From Ryuthela nishihirai (Eukaryota; Arthropoda; Arachnida; Araneae; Heptathelidae), in the NCBI GenBank assembly GCA_038380435.1, contig JAWZYU010000017.1, forward strand, positions 26,029,483 through 26,093,482: a DNA stretch of 64,000 nucleotides, in the 5' to 3' direction. The notes under the pieces are model-generated. The model was given only the letters and a program-made list of their open reading frames with translations, ran no database searches and was not told the origin of the DNA. Position numbers and translations under genes: made by a program. Shown here piece after piece: positions 32,332 to 43,549 of the stretch. How positions within the stretch are numbered: the stretch's first letter is position 1; each line of letters begins with the position of its first letter.

Positions 32332-32721
32332 GGAGCGGGGGTGGCTCAGTCGGTAGCGCGCCAGGCTCGTAATCTGTAGTTCCCAGGTTCGAGTTCCAGC
32401 TGGGTCAGCGTTGAGATTTATCTCCGCAAAATTCCCCCGCCCTGCCCACGGTCAGTAGGGGACACCGATGGGGCTTGGAAAGGCCGCCGTCCGTCGGATG
32501 GGACGTTAAGCCGTCGCCCCGTGTGCGATAGAGCCATACCCTGTGCACGTTAAAGAACACGCTGGATGGCCTTGACGGGAGACTACCATCTGTCTCCCAA
32601 CAGCTGTTCCAGTGGGTCCCCTCCCCTAACCTTCTCTGAGCCTTCGGGGTCTATGTGACCTGGCCATTTAGCCCATGGTGTGCAAAAAAAGTGCCGCTGA
32701 GAGGTAAAACAACCCAACCCA
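32332..32721 (+). mobile_element. SINE-A copy with target-site duplication
   Basis: Complete. ATACTGTTGTAC is repeated exactly at 32320-32331 and 32722-32733. Only ~20 bp separate it from the next copy's target site. Confidence 0.94.
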
Positions 32722-32754
32722 ATACTGTTGTACTATGTTCTCTACAGTCAATGG

Positions 32755-33140
32755 GGGGCGGGGGTGGCTCAGTCGGTAGCGCGCCAGGCTCGTAATCTGT
32801 AGTTCCCAGGTTCGAGTCCCGCTGGGTCAGCGTTGAGATTTATCTCCGCAAAAATTCCTCGCCCTGCCCACGGTCAGTAGGGGACACCGATGGGCTTGGA
32901 AAGGCCGTCGTCCGTCGGATGGGACGTTAAGCCGTGGTCCCGTGTGCGGGAGAGCCATACCCTGTGCACGTTAAAGAACACGCTGGATGGCCTTGACGGG
33001 AGGCTACCATCTGTCTCCCAACAGCTGTTCCAGTGGGTCCCCTCCCCCAACCTTCTCTGAGCCTTCGGGGTCCATGTGACCTGGCCATTTAGCCCACGGT
33101 GTGCAAAAAAGTGCCGTTCAGAGGTAAAACAACCCAACCC
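32755..33140 (+). mobile_element. SINE-A copy with target-site duplication
   Basis: Complete, same orientation as its neighbour. TACAGTCAATGG is repeated at 32743-32754 and 33141-33152. Its own duplication shows an independent insertion, not a tandem copy of the neighbour. Confidence 0.94.
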
Positions 33141-33152
33141 TACAGTCAATGG

Positions 33153-33965
33153 TTTACGAAAAAGAACGAGATAGCATTTTATTCCCTGCTGTCAATTCTT
33201 TACGACACAAAGTTCTATCCTTTAAACCACTGCATTTTATCTCCTGGAGACCAATAACTTATTTGCAAATTTCATTATAAATTATCTTAAATTTTGCCAT
33301 TAATGGTCGTAGGAAGGAATGCATCCCATGAACGACAGCAATGCATCCTGAATATTTGATTTCGTTCGCAAAATTCATGCAATTTTTCCTCGAAGTGAGG
33401 TTCGGTTACTTTCTTGCAAATGGTTATGAATTATTTGCACATCTAACGCTGTTTGTACATTCAAGAGTCTAGACCTCTAGTAAACAATCTGAATACTTAA
33501 ATATTATTTATTAGATTCGCCGAATTATTTTGCAAGCATGTTTACATACAAATATATCATTTGTCATTTTCGAAATCAACTTTGGGTCGTTTACTTGCAA
33601 CATCCAAGTCAACTACTGTCCCCCCCATTTCCCAGCGACGCCACCACCAAATTCAATCAGAGAGACAGGACCCTTGTTTCTGATGACAACGATAAACGTG
33701 GTTTCTATGGCAACCGGGAGATATCTTTTGTAACACTTTTGTTGCCTCCAAGGCGCCAGAAAAGAATACTCCGTGAGCTTTCTGATTTAATGAAGGGCAC
33801 GTGAAGAAATGTTTTGACTTCGTAAATGCATTATCATTGTGAAAGGAATTTCGCCTCATTTTTTGTACAAACAAGATTTTATGTTAACCTTAAATCCAGT
33901 TGGGTGTATTCATTTCATAACAGTATCACATACGAAAAAAGCTTGTGACTCAAAAGATTGTTGTG
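33153..33965. other. Apparently unique sequence, no gene recognised
   Basis: Frames of up to about 88 codons lack recognisable domains. GTTTCTATGGCAAC at 33701-33714 resembles an RFX X-box with an imperfect left half. No window repeat family is present. Confidence 0.4.
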
Positions 33966-33967
33966 TA

Positions 33968-34577
33968 CAGTCGCTCAAAAAAAAAGTATCCGAACACTAC
34001 GGTTGATTGGGCGGGGGTGGCTCAGTCGGTGGGCGCGCCAGGCTCTTAATCTGTAGTTCACAGGTTCGAGTACCAGCTGGGTCAGCGTTGAGATTTATCT
34101 CCGCAAAATTCCCCGCTCTGTCCACGGTCAGTATGGGACACCGATGGGCTTGGAAAGACCGCCGTCCGTCGAATGGGACGTTAAGCCGTGGCCCCGTGTG
34201 CGGGAGAGTCATAACCTGTGCACGTTAAAGAACACGCTGGATGGCCTTGACGGGAGGCTACCATCTGTCTCCCAACAGCTGTTCCAATGGGTCCCCTCCC
34301 CCAACCTTCTCTGAGCCTTCGGGGTCTATGTGACCTGGCCATTTAGCCCATGGTGTGCAAAAAAGTGCCGCTCAGAAGTAAAACAACCCAAACCAACAAA
34401 TACGGTTGATTACAGAATTCAGAAAAAATATCTGGAAACGATTTATTTTAGAAATTAGTGTCACGTGACACAAAGGGTTGCCAAATCACTAATTTCTAAA
34501 AAAAAATCGTTGCCAGATATTTTTTTCTGAATTCTGTAATCAGCCATTAGTGTTCGGATACTTTTTTTCAGCGACTC
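33968..34577. mobile_element. Foldback MITE interrupted by a SINE-A
   Basis: Ends in TA-flanked inverted repeats, CAGTCGCTCAAAAA at the left and, complemented, GAGTCGCTGAAAAA at the right. The arms continue through GTATCCGAACACTA and ATATCTGG to a centre around GTGTCACGTGACAC. The left arm is split by the SINE at 34009-34400. Without it the element is about 210 bp. TA flanks and long palindromic arms fit a Tc1/mariner-related foldback MITE. Confidence 0.88.
34009..34400 (+). mobile_element. SINE-A copy inside foldback MITE
   Basis: Complete copy. TACGGTTGATT flanks it at 33998-34008 and 34401-34411, and both repeats are part of the MITE arm, so the SINE came second. Confidence 0.93.
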
Positions 34578-34579
34578 TA

Positions 34580-34978
34580 CCTCTCTGAGCGGCACTGCTT
34601 TTGCACACAATGGGTTAAATGACCTGTCACGAAGACCCCGAGGGCTAAGAGAAGTCGGGGGAAGGAGATTCACTGGACAGCTGCTAGGACACAGACGGAA
34701 GCCTTCCGTCAAGGCTATCCAGTGTGTTCTTTAACGTGCACAAGACAGTCCCGGATCTAAAAAAAAATAAAGGGAGCTAGGGGGGGGGGGGGAGGGAGAC
34801 AAGAAATTGGATTTCCATTGGAGTACAGTCACTCAAAAAAGTCGGTGTTCCCTACTGACCGTGGGCAGGGCGAGGAGTTTTGTGGAGATAAGTCTCAACG
34901 CTGACCCAGCTGGGACTCAAACCTAGGAACTGCAGATTACGAGCCAGTCGCATTACCGAATGAGCCACCCCCGCCCCA
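34580..34978 (-). mobile_element. Old SINE-A copy split by a short insert
   Basis: The tail-side half runs 34580-34746 (CTCTGAGCGGCACTGCTTTT to CTTTAACGTGCACAAGACAG) and the head-side half 34840-34978. The interval contains a G-run near 34785 and a 16-bp stub of the foldback MITE (TACAGTCACTCAAAAAA, 34824-34840). Confidence 0.8.
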
Positions 34979-35378
34979 CAATAGAAGCTGCCGAAAAGAG
35001 ATGAAAATAATCAAGTGGCTTCATAAAAACTGATTTGATTAATAGCCACTTTGGTTTCTGTCTTTAATTTGATGGATGTTGCAGTTGATTATAGGCCAAA
35101 TGTCTCTGTTACTGGGACGAGAAGGAAGCGAGAGAGCTCCTTTTTATTCCTTAATGTGTGCTTCAGCATCATTTCCTTTCTTCAAATGCAGTTACCATGG
35201 TTATGTTTCATCCCGATCTCTCACGCCATCTGGGCGTAGTCAATCATTGAACCTCGAGTTCCTTTTGTGATTTAGTGATAGGGTCAGGATCACGGCGTTC
35301 CTCATAATCTCCGAGTTGACTGCATTCACAAGTGGTAGATGAATGTGGTCGACACTACTCTGCTCTTCTTCTTAGAGT
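34979..35378. other. No gene recognised
   Basis: Two overlapping frames of 60-64 codons at 35051-35270 have no recognised domain. No repeats seen. Confidence 0.4.
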
Positions 35379-35390
35379 TAAAGAGAAGGG

Positions 35391-35769
35391 TTGGGTTGGG
35401 TTGTGAGCGGCACCTTTTTGCACACCATGGGCTAAATGGCCAGGTCACATGGACCCCGAAGGCTCAGAGAAGGTTGGGGGAGGGTACCCACTGGAACAGC
35501 TGTTGGGAGACAGATGGTAGCCTCCCGTCAAGGCCATCCAGCGTGTTCTTTAACATGCACAGAGTATGGCTCTCCCGCACACAGAGCCACGGCTTAACGT
35601 CCCATCCGACGGACGACGGCCTTTCCAAGCCCATCGGTGTCCCTTACTGACCGTGGGCAGGGCGGGGAATTTTGCGGAGATAAATCTCAACGCTGACCCA
35701 GCTGGGACTCGAACCTGGGAACTACAGATTACGAGCCTGACGCGCTACCGACTGAGCCACTCCCGCCCC
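35391..35769 (-). mobile_element. SINE-A copy with target-site duplication
   Basis: Complete apart from a ~10-bp deletion near the tail (TTGGGTTGTGAGCGGCACC). TAAAGAGAAGGG lies at 35379-35390 and 35770-35781. Confidence 0.93.
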
Positions 35770-35806
35770 TAAAGAGAAGGGATAGACTTAGTCGGTAGCA
35801 AGCCAG

Positions 35807-36188
35807 GTTGGGCTTTTATTACTCTGAACAGCACTTTTTTTTGCACACCATGAGATAAATTTCCAGGTCACACGGACCCGAAGGGCTAAGAGAAGTTTGA
35901 GGGTAGGGAACCCACTGGACATCTGTTAGGAGACAGATGGTAGCCTCCAGTCAAAATCATCCAGCGTGTTCTTTAAAGTGCACAGGGCATGGCTACCGCA
36001 CACGGACCACGGCTTTATGTCTCATCCGATGGACGACGTCCTCTCCAGGCACATTGGTATCCTCTGTTAACCGAGAGGAGGACGGGGAGTTTTGTGGAGA
36101 TAAATCTCAATGCTGGCCCAGGCGAGACTCGAACCTGAGAATTGCAGATTACGAGCCTGGAGCGCTACCGACTGAGCTATCCCCGCCT
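35807..36188 (-). mobile_element. Diverged SINE-A copy
   Basis: All segments are recognisable, from TTGGGCTTTTATTACTCTGA to TACCGACTGAGCTATCCCCG, with many substitutions. No target-site duplication found. It is older than its neighbours. Confidence 0.85.
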
Positions 36189-36256
36189 CAGCAAGTCAGG
36201 ACAATAATAGATAAATATATATATATACAGGAAAATAATAGAATAATAGAGGTAAT

Positions 36257-37008
36257 CTTCAGTTCCCAGGTTCGAGTCCCAACTGTACCAGCATTGGGAT
36301 TTATCTCTGCTAACTCACTTTTGTATCTCACTAACATGCTTTTTCATTTTCTCCGTGAGAAAATGATCACCGTTGGATTTGGGAATACTGTCGTCCATTG
36401 AATGTTACGTTAAACCGTGGTTCTGTGTGGCCAACAGACATAAGTCGTGCATGTATTTGCCTTGACGGATTGGGTTGTTTTACCACTGAGCGGCATTTTT
36501 TTGCACACCATGAACTAAATGGCCAGGTCACATGGACCACGAAGGCTCAGAGATGGTTGGGGGAGGGGACCCACTGGAACAGCTGTTGGGAGACAGATGG
36601 TAGCCTCCCGTCAAGGCCATCTAGCGTGTTCTTTAATGTGCACAGGGTGCCACGGCGTAACGTCCCATACGACGGCCGGCGGCCTTTCCAAGCCCATCGG
36701 TGTCCCCTACTGACCGTGGGCAGGGCGGGGAATTTTGCGGAGATAAATCTCAACACTGACCCAGCTGGGACTCGAACCTGGGAACTACAGATTACGAGCC
36801 TGGCGCGCTACCCACTGAGCCACCCCCGCCCCTGCCTTGACGGAGAGCTTCTCATTTATTTCCTAAAAGTTATCCATTGGGCCCAATTTCTCAACCTTCT
36901 CTCAAACCTTGGGGTCCTTGTGACCTGGTTGGTCCTTGTGACCTTGGGGTCCTTGTGACGTACGCCAAAAAATTGCCGCTCAAAGGAAAAAGAACAACTG
37001 AACAAAAT
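36257..37008 (+). mobile_element. Old SINE-A copy interrupted by a young one
   Basis: The head side (TTCAGTTCCCAGGTTCGAGT) runs to TTGCCTTGACGGA. After the younger SINE at 36470-36832 the old copy resumes at TGCCTTGACGGAGAGC and ends near CCGCTCAAAGGAAAAAGAAC. It contains a small tandem duplication of GTCCTTGTGACC at 36913-36960. Confidence 0.8.
36470..36832 (-). mobile_element. SINE-A copy nested in an older SINE-A
   Basis: Near-consensus copy with TGCCTTGACGGA at 36458-36469 and 36833-36844. The target lies inside an older SINE-A in opposite orientation. Confidence 0.94.
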
Positions 37009-37785
37009 CCTTACAGTTAACCGTTTATAAATGAAATTGCAAGCACTAAAATATATGAAAAGCATTTTAAACATCTTGCGCATCAGTTCAATGCGTTTCC
37101 ACACTTTCTGGAAGATTTCAACCATTCTCCCCTATTCGCCTCAAAACTTGTTGAGAAGTCCTAAACAACAATTTTCATCACCCCGGCAACAGCCATTCTG
37201 TTGTCTGTTACGACAATTTTGATGTAACTGTGACGATAGATACATCAAAGGCCTTTTCTTCGATTGCCCTTCTTTTCAGACACCAATATAAAAACCGGTT
37301 GCTATGGGCAACCAAGAAGAGAAGAAGAGAAGTGCCACTGGTGAATGAAGAAGTACAGCGGAAATTGTAGCTCATACCTGTAAAGGGGGAAGCGGGCCTG
37401 TATTCGCTGAATGCGTTCAGTTCTTCAAACAACAATAGCAGCAAAAACTAGAAAGAGACGAAGTCGCTGCTTCCGTTGCGTTGCGGTTCCAAGGTCGAAG
37501 GTTTTTACCTCCCTTCGAGCTGGCTGACGATAAAGATTGGTACGGTCGTTCGGCGAGAATTCTGGGGAGTTGCCATGTCAACAAGAGGTGGGAATCACTC
37601 ACAGGAAACAAATTGAATTCTGTCCCGTATTGTATCATTAGGGAAATTGAAAGGAAGAAAGAAATTGGGATGCGGATCGGATCATTCGCAGCGAAAGGAA
37701 TTAAAGGAGTACTGTCAAAGATCGCGATTTTGTTTAGACAAAGTTCCTTGGAATTTTTTACGTTCGTTGAAGGGTTTATGGCTAA
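37009..37785. other. Apparently unique sequence with X-box-like motifs
   Basis: No SINE or minisatellite is seen. Two motifs close to the RFX X-box consensus lie 260 bp apart: GTTGCTATGGGCAAC at 37298-37312 and GTTGCCATGTCAAC at 37569-37582. The plus frame 37481-37792 (103 codons) and two minus frames overlap it, and none is recognised. It could be regulatory or 5' gene sequence, but this is not shown. Confidence 0.4.
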
Positions 37786-37789
37786 TAAT

Positions 37790-37988
37790 TAATAAAATAA
37801 ATACCCCCCTCAAGCAGCTGCTTACCCCAGAGGCTGACAGGAGACTGCTGGTTTATATGCCATAGTAGAAGGTCTGTGAGGATGGCAAGACCTCAGTAGA
37901 AAAACAACACACACGAAGCCATGCCTTACCCGGGGTCCGAACCCAGGTCTATTTGATCAGTAATCAAGCACACTATCCACTCGGCCTA
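37790..37988 (-). mobile_element. SINE-S copy
   Basis: Left AATAAAATAAATA tail, body CCCCCTCAAGCAGCTGCTTAC, GGTTTATATGCCATAGTAGA, and right tRNA-like head (complement TAGTCGAG-like, B box GGTTCGGACCC). It is more diverged than the copy at 24.4 kb and has no clear target-site duplication. Confidence 0.8.
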
Positions 37989-38020
37989 CTGATATAAATA
38001 TGACTTTTACTCTGGGATGG

Positions 38021-38851
38021 ATTGTTTTATTCCTCTAAGCGGCACTTTATTTTGCGCACAAGGGACTAAATGACCAGGTTGGGTTGGGTTGGGTTGTTTT
38101 ACCTCTGAGCGGCACTTTTTTTGTACACCATGGGCTAAATGGCCAAGTCACATGGACCCCGAAGGCTCAGAGAAGGTTGGGGGAGGGGACCCACTGGATC
38201 AGCTGTTGGGAGACAGATGGTAGCCTCCCGTCAAGGCCATCCAGCGTGTTCTTTAACGTGCACAGGGTATGGCTCTCCCGCACACGGGGCCACGGGTTAA
38301 CGTCCCATCCGACGGACGGCGGCCTTTCCAAGCCCATCGGTGTCCCCTACTGACCTAGCGATCCCCTACTGACCTGCCACGGTCAGTAGGGTGTCCCCTA
38401 CTGACCGTGGGCAGGGTAGGGAATTTTGCGGAGATAAATCTCAACGCTGATCCAGCTGGGACTCGAACCTGGGAACTACAGATTACGGCCTGGCGCGCTA
38501 CCGACTGAGCCACCCCCGCCCCTAAATGACCAGGTCACAAGGACCTCGAAGGGTCAGAGAAGGCTGAAGGGGACCCACTGGACACTGTTGGGAGAGAGAC
38601 TTGCCTCCCGTCAAGGCCATCCAGCTGTTCATTCACGTGCATAGGATATGGCTCTCCTGTACATAGACACACGGCTTAACGTATCATCCGACGGACGTCG
38701 TCCTCTCCAAGCCCATCGGTGTCCTCTACTGACCGAGGGCAGGGTGAGGAGTTTTGCGGAGATCAATCTCAACACTGGATCAGCTGGGACTCGAACTGGG
38801 AACTGCAGATTTACAAGCCTGACGCGCTAACGACTGAGCCACCACTCTCCC
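38021..38851 (-). mobile_element. Old SINE-A copy interrupted by a young one
   Basis: The left part (38021-38078, TGTTTTATTCCTCTAAGCGG) and right part (38522-38851, ending ACGACTGAGCCACCACTCTC) together make one diverged copy split by the insertion at 38079-38521. Confidence 0.85.
38079..38521 (-). mobile_element. SINE-A copy nested in older SINE-A, with small inverted repeat
   Basis: CTAAATGACCAGG flanks it at 38066-38078 and 38522-38534. Compared with other copies it has ~50 extra bases near 38355-38405, where CCCTACTGACC (38364-38374) is followed by its complement GGTCAGTAGGG (38381-38391). Confidence 0.92.
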
Positions 38852-39160
38852 AACCTGTTAGAAAAGGAAAAATAAAGTTTCAATAGGGAAGAAAAAAAAA
38901 TCAATAATTTTTTCACACGTTATTTGTATATCCCCGAAATAAAGAGTTGGTCTTGAACACGGACAAGACACAATTCCACTTACATATTTCTGGAAATATC
39001 TTAATTATATGAATGCCAGGAAAACAACGCGTGATCCAGGTTCGGGTCCCCATTCTGAAGGTGTCTAGATTTCTTTCTCTAGCCTACTCCCTTCCGTCAG
39101 TGAGAAAGAACGAATTAATGAGCTTGGAAAAATCTCATGACCTTTAACCCTTTCGCTGTC
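38852..39160. other. No gene recognised
   Basis: AT-rich with an A-run near 38890. Nothing identifiable. Confidence 0.4.
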
Positions 39161-39164
39161 CGAG

Positions 39165-39542
39165 CCGGTGGTTGGCTCAGTCAGTACCGCATAAGTATCG
39201 TAATCTGCAGTTCTTGGGTTGGAGTCTCAGGGTACAGTCGCTCAAAAAAGTATCCGAACACTAGGATTGATTACAGAATTCAGAAAAAATATCTGGCAAC
39301 GATTTTTTTTTTAGAAATTAGTGATCTAGCAACCTTCGTGTCACGAGACACGAAAACGAGTAAACTAAGAAGGAGTGGCATTAAACTAGTCAGATGCAAA
39401 TAGCGTTGGCAGAGGTTCCATCTGTCTCCTAGTGAATCTCCTTCCTCTGCCCAGTTCTTAGACTTTGGGGTCTTTGTAACCTGACCATTTAAATACTGCA
39501 TGTAAAATAGGGCCACCAAGAGGTAAAACAACCTAGCCCAAC
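39165..39542 (+). mobile_element. Old SINE-A interrupted by half a foldback MITE
   Basis: A decayed head (GGTTGGCTCAGTCAGTACCG, TTGGGTTGGAGTCTCAGGG) is followed by the MITE arm at 39235-39354, then the SINE-A 3' end from about 39414 to AGGTAAAACAACCTAGCCCA. The intermediate SINE body is lost. Confidence 0.7.
39235..39354. mobile_element. Half copy of the foldback MITE
   Basis: Begins after TA with CAGTCGCTCAAAAAAGTATC and ends just past the centre (CGTGTCACGAGACACG). One arm only. Confidence 0.87.
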
Positions 39543-39559
39543 TTACGGCTCTATCACTG

Positions 39560-39948
39560 GACGGGGCTGGCAGTTCAGACGGTAGACCGCAAGGCTCGTA
39601 ATTTGTAGTTCCCAGGTTTCAGTGCCACCTGGGCCAGCGTTGAGATTTTTCTACACAAAACACCTCGCTTTGTCCTCAGTCAGTAGGGGACACTGATAAG
39701 CTTGGAAAGGTGCCGTTCGTCGGATGAGACATTAAGCCGTGGCCCGTGTGCGGGAGAGCCACACCATGTGCACGTTAAAGAATACATTGGATGGCCTTGT
39801 CGGGAGACTTCTGTCTGTCTTCTGACAGCTGTTCAATAGGTTCCCTCCCCCAACTTTCTCTGAGCCCAAGGAGTGCTTATGACCTGGCCATTTCGCCCAC
39901 TGTGTACAAAAAAGTGCCGCTCAGAGGTAAAACAACCCAACTCCAAAG
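39560..39948 (+). mobile_element. Diverged SINE-A copy
   Basis: Recognisable end to end, from CGGGGCTGGCAGTTCAGACG to GGTAAAACAACCCAACTCC. Imperfect flanking repeats GGCTCTATCACTGG (39546-39559) and GCCTCTATCACTCG (about 39949-39962) fit an ageing target-site duplication. Confidence 0.85.
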
Positions 39949-39962
39949 CCTCTATCACTCGA

Positions 39963-40460
39963 CTGCAGAAAGAGAGACTCAATCATCAGTCTCTGTGCTC
40001 AACGAGTCCATAGTATCCTGCTACTGAAAGATTTCGACGCTCATCTCATCACCGATGAGGAAGAGAGGGGGGGGGGGTGCGCTGATGACACGAAACATCA
40101 CTTGACCTACGCCTGCGCAGAAAGGTCAGCTCGTGGAAACGTGATGATGAACAAGGAGCACTTCCTTTTCCATCCTCCTTTGACCCGCATCTATCGGGAG
40201 TGATTCTTCTGCCACAGCTGGTGCCTCCATCCTCCGCCGTCCTTCCTCCACCAACGCATTTCCTGGCGCGCATCTCTCGCAACTTCCGGCATCTGTCTGC
40301 CTGCCTTAACAATTACCTGGACCAATGATTATCTCATCAGTGATGAAGTTAAGGGCGGAAAAGCTATTTTGCAAAGATGCCATCGAGATAGCTATAATTG
40401 CTCAAATATTATTTATTTATGCAGATTATTGCTATTATAAATTGCACAATCTGCTTGGAC
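39963..40460. other. No gene recognised; locally GC-rich
   Basis: A G-run at 40066-40077, then a GC-rich stretch at 40080-40300 with several CpG sites and overlapping frames on both strands (minus 40049-40312, Arg/Ser-rich). No domain is recognised. Confidence 0.4.
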
Positions 40461-40461
40461 T

Positions 40462-40502
40462 TCCGTAGCCTTTGGCTGCTTGAGGATGATGATGATGATG
40501 CA
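40462..40502 (+). mobile_element. LINE-B 3' tip
   Basis: GGACTTCCGTAGCCTTTGGC, TGCTTGAGGATGATGATGAT matches the last bases and ATG-repeat tail of LINE-B seen at 2150-2195 and 56439-56480. Confidence 0.7.
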
Positions 40503-40539
40503 TATTGCAGGTGATTTCGCACTAATAATAATTTGGCTT

Positions 40540-42110
40540 TGTTACGCAGACATTTTATTTTTTCCGTTCATTATTTTATTTTTGTTCTTGGTTCAATGCT
40601 TTGCATTTTTTTCTGTAAATCGTTTAATTTTTGTCGCTAATGTTTTTTTTTTCCTACCAATTCTTCAATTTTTGTTTCTGTTAATATGTTTTTTAGTTAA
40701 TCGTTTAACTTTTTTCCTGTTAATATTTCTTTTTTCCCTGTTAATTCTTGGTTCTGTTAATGCTTTTTCTTCTCTGTTAATCGTTTGACATTTGTCCTTT
40801 TTTTTTCCCTTCTCTTTTTCTTATTAATTATTTGATTTTGTTTCTATTAAGGCTTTTGTTTTTGTTTAATTTTTGGGTTTGGCTTATTAACTTTTATTTT
40901 ACTATCATAATATTATTTTTACCATTTACAAAGCATTAACTGCTTTTGTTGTTTGCAAAGTATTAACTATTCTTATTATTTAAAAAGTATTAACCGTTCT
41001 TATTATTTAGAAAGTATTAACTGTTCTTATTATTTAGAAAGTATTAACAGTTCTTATTATTTAGAAACTATTAACTGTTCTTATTATTTAGAAAGTATTA
41101 ACTGTTCTTATTATTTAGAAAGTATTAACTGTTCTTATTATTTAGAAAGCATTAATTCTTCTTATTATTTAGAAAGTATTAACTGTTCTTATTATTTAGA
41201 AAGTATTAACTGTTCTTATTATTTAGAAAGCATTAATTCTTATTATTATTTAGAAAGCATTAACTGTTCTTATTATATAGAAAGTATTAACTGTTCTTAT
41301 TATTTGGAAAGCATTAATTGTTCTTATTATTTAGAAAGTATTAACAGTTCTTATTATTTAGAAAGCATTAACTGTTGTTATTATTTAGAAAGTATTAACT
41401 GTTCTTATTATTTAGAGAGTATTGACTGTTCTTATTATTTAGAGAGTATTGACTGTTCTTATTATTTAGAAAGTATTAACTGTTCTTATTATTTAGAAAG
41501 CATTAACTGTTGTTATTATTTAGAAAGTATTAACTGTTCTTATTATTTAGAGAGTATTGACTGTTCTTATTATTTAGAAAGTATTAACTGTTCTTATTAT
41601 TTAGAAAGTATTAACTGTTGTTATTATTTAGAAAGTATTAACTGTTCTTATTATTTAGAGAGTATTGACTGTTCTTATTATTTAGAAAGTATTAACTGTT
41701 CTTATTATTTAGAAAGTATTAACTGTTCTTATTATTTAGAAAGTATTAATTGTTCTTATTATTTAGAAATAATACTTTCTAAATAATAAGAACAATTAAT
41801 ACTTTCTAAATAATAAGATTCTTATTTTTAGAAAATTGCTCTTATTATTTAGAAAGTATTAACTCTTCTTATTATTTAGAAGGTATTAACTGTTCTTATT
41901 ATTTAGAAAGTATTAACTATTTAGACAGTATTATTTATTTACAAAGTATTAACTGATATTATTGTGTACAAAATAGTTAGAGTTTTCATGTTTTACAAAA
42001 TATTAACTCTTTTTATTTATTACAAAACTCTTAACTCTTTTTATTGTTTACAAAATGTTAACTCTTTTTACTCTTTACAAAGCATGAACTGTAGTTACTA
42101 CTTTAAAAAC
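40540..42110. repeat. 27-bp minisatellite with degenerate T-rich flanks
   Basis: The core array (about 40930-41930) has the unit CTTATTATTTAGAAAGTATT, AACTGTT (27 bp), about 35 copies. Before 40930 and after 41930 the repeat is decayed but keeps GTTAAT/TATTAACT words. The plus strand is open for 277 codons (9-residue period) only because 27 is a multiple of three. At 41770-41818 the array is inverted. Confidence 0.93.
41728..41817. repeat. Inversion hairpin within the 27-bp array
   Basis: About 42 bp ending ATTATTTAGAAA at 41769 are followed, after TAATAC, by their reverse complement (starting TTTCTAAATAATAAGAAC). The array then resumes in the original orientation after 41820. Confidence 0.88.
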
Positions 42111-42493
42111 ATTAATATAACAAAGCTTTGTTTGTTCCATATTAGTGCTTGTAAAAGTAAATATAACAAAATAATAACAAAGCGAAAAAAATTACCGCTT
42201 GGTAAACATTTTAGGTTTCGTTATAATAATATTCTGTTTCTTATCTCGTTTATAAAACCGACCTTTTGTCGTCTGCCTGTATATTTATTTGTCTATAGAC
42301 ATTCGATTTTTTTAATAATAATAAAAAACAAACTTTTTGGGTTGGATACACGATGAAATATTACGTTTCGCAATTTCAAATTTCCCAAAAGCTTTAATAG
42401 CGCTCTCTGGTGATTTAAAAAAAAATAGGGAAAATATCAATTTTGACGATTATTACAATCGATATATTTGTGGTAGAAATTTGAAATTTTCAT

Positions 42494-42828
42494 TGGTTGG
42501 GTTGTTTTACCTCTGAGCAGCACTTTTTGCACACAATGGGCTAAATGGCCAGGTCACAAGGACCCCGAAGGCTCAGAGAAAGTTGTGGGAGGGGACTCAC
42601 TGGAATAGCTGTTAGGAGACAGATGGTAGTCACCTATCAAGAGCATTCAGCGTGTTCTCTAACGTGCACAGGGTATGGCTTTTTCGTTCATGGGCCCACG
42701 GTTTAACGACCCATTCGACGGACGCTGGCCTTTCCCATCCCATCGTTGTCCCTTACTGACCGTCGACAGGGCGGGGAATTTTGCGGAGATAAATCTCAAC
42801 ACTGACCCAGCTGGGACTCGAACCTGGG
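42494..42828 (-). mobile_element. Head-truncated SINE-A copy
   Basis: From GGTTGGGTTGTTTTACCTCT to GACTCGAACCTGGGA, lacking the last part of the head. GAAATTTT occurs on both sides (about 42482 and 42832), a possible short target-site duplication. Confidence 0.88.
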
Positions 42829-42855
42829 AGGAAATTTTAGTAGTAGAGTGCGAAG

Positions 42856-43242
42856 GGTTGGGTTGTTTCACCTCTGAGTGGCACTTTTTTGCACACCATG
42901 GGCTAAATGGCCAGGTCACAAGGACCCCGAAGGCTCAGAGAAGGTTGGGGGAGGGGACCCACTGGAATAGCTGTTGGGAGACAGATGGTAGCCTCCCGTC
43001 AAGGCCATCCAGCGTGTTCTTTAACGTGCATATGGTATGGCTCTCTCCCGCACACGGGCCACGGCTTAACGTCCCATCCGACGGACGGCGGCCTTTCCAA
43101 GCCTATCGGTGTCCCCTACTGAGCATGGGCAGGGCGGGGAATTTTGCGGAGATAAATCTCAACGCTAACCTAGCTGGGACTCGAACCTGGGAACTACAGA
43201 TTACGAGCCTGGCACGCTACCGACTGAGCCACCCCCGCCCCA
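42856..43242 (-). mobile_element. SINE-A copy with target-site duplication
   Basis: Complete. TAGAGTGCGAAG is repeated at 42844-42855 and 43243-43254. Confidence 0.94.
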
Positions 43243-43549
43243 TAGAGTGCGAAGATCAAGAGGTTTATTTTGGCTATAATGATTTCTCCCTTACACGAGG
43301 GAAATTGGAAAAACGCAAATGTTTCAGTTTATGATTGAAAAACTTCTTCTGTTTTTTAAAGGCGCTAGCAATATATTACTATAAATAGTTCCCCAATCAT
43401 CCTTTAGTTACAATTTTCACTGTTTAAGGATGCTAAATGTGGAAAACAAAAAAATTTATTTTCTTCGAAAACGAGCAGCTTATTCTTCATTGGCTCTATA
43501 TTAATAATAGAGTATCATAGAAAAGATATTGTAGACAAGGGACCCATGA

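Noticed and set aside
40049..40312. Arg/Ser-rich minus frame as a gene
   Set aside because: Overlapping open frames in a locally GC-rich stretch explain it; no domain and no supporting context.
40953..41786. 277-codon frame of a 9-residue repeat
   Set aside because: Product of a 27-bp non-coding minisatellite; it starts and ends with the array and not with gene signals.
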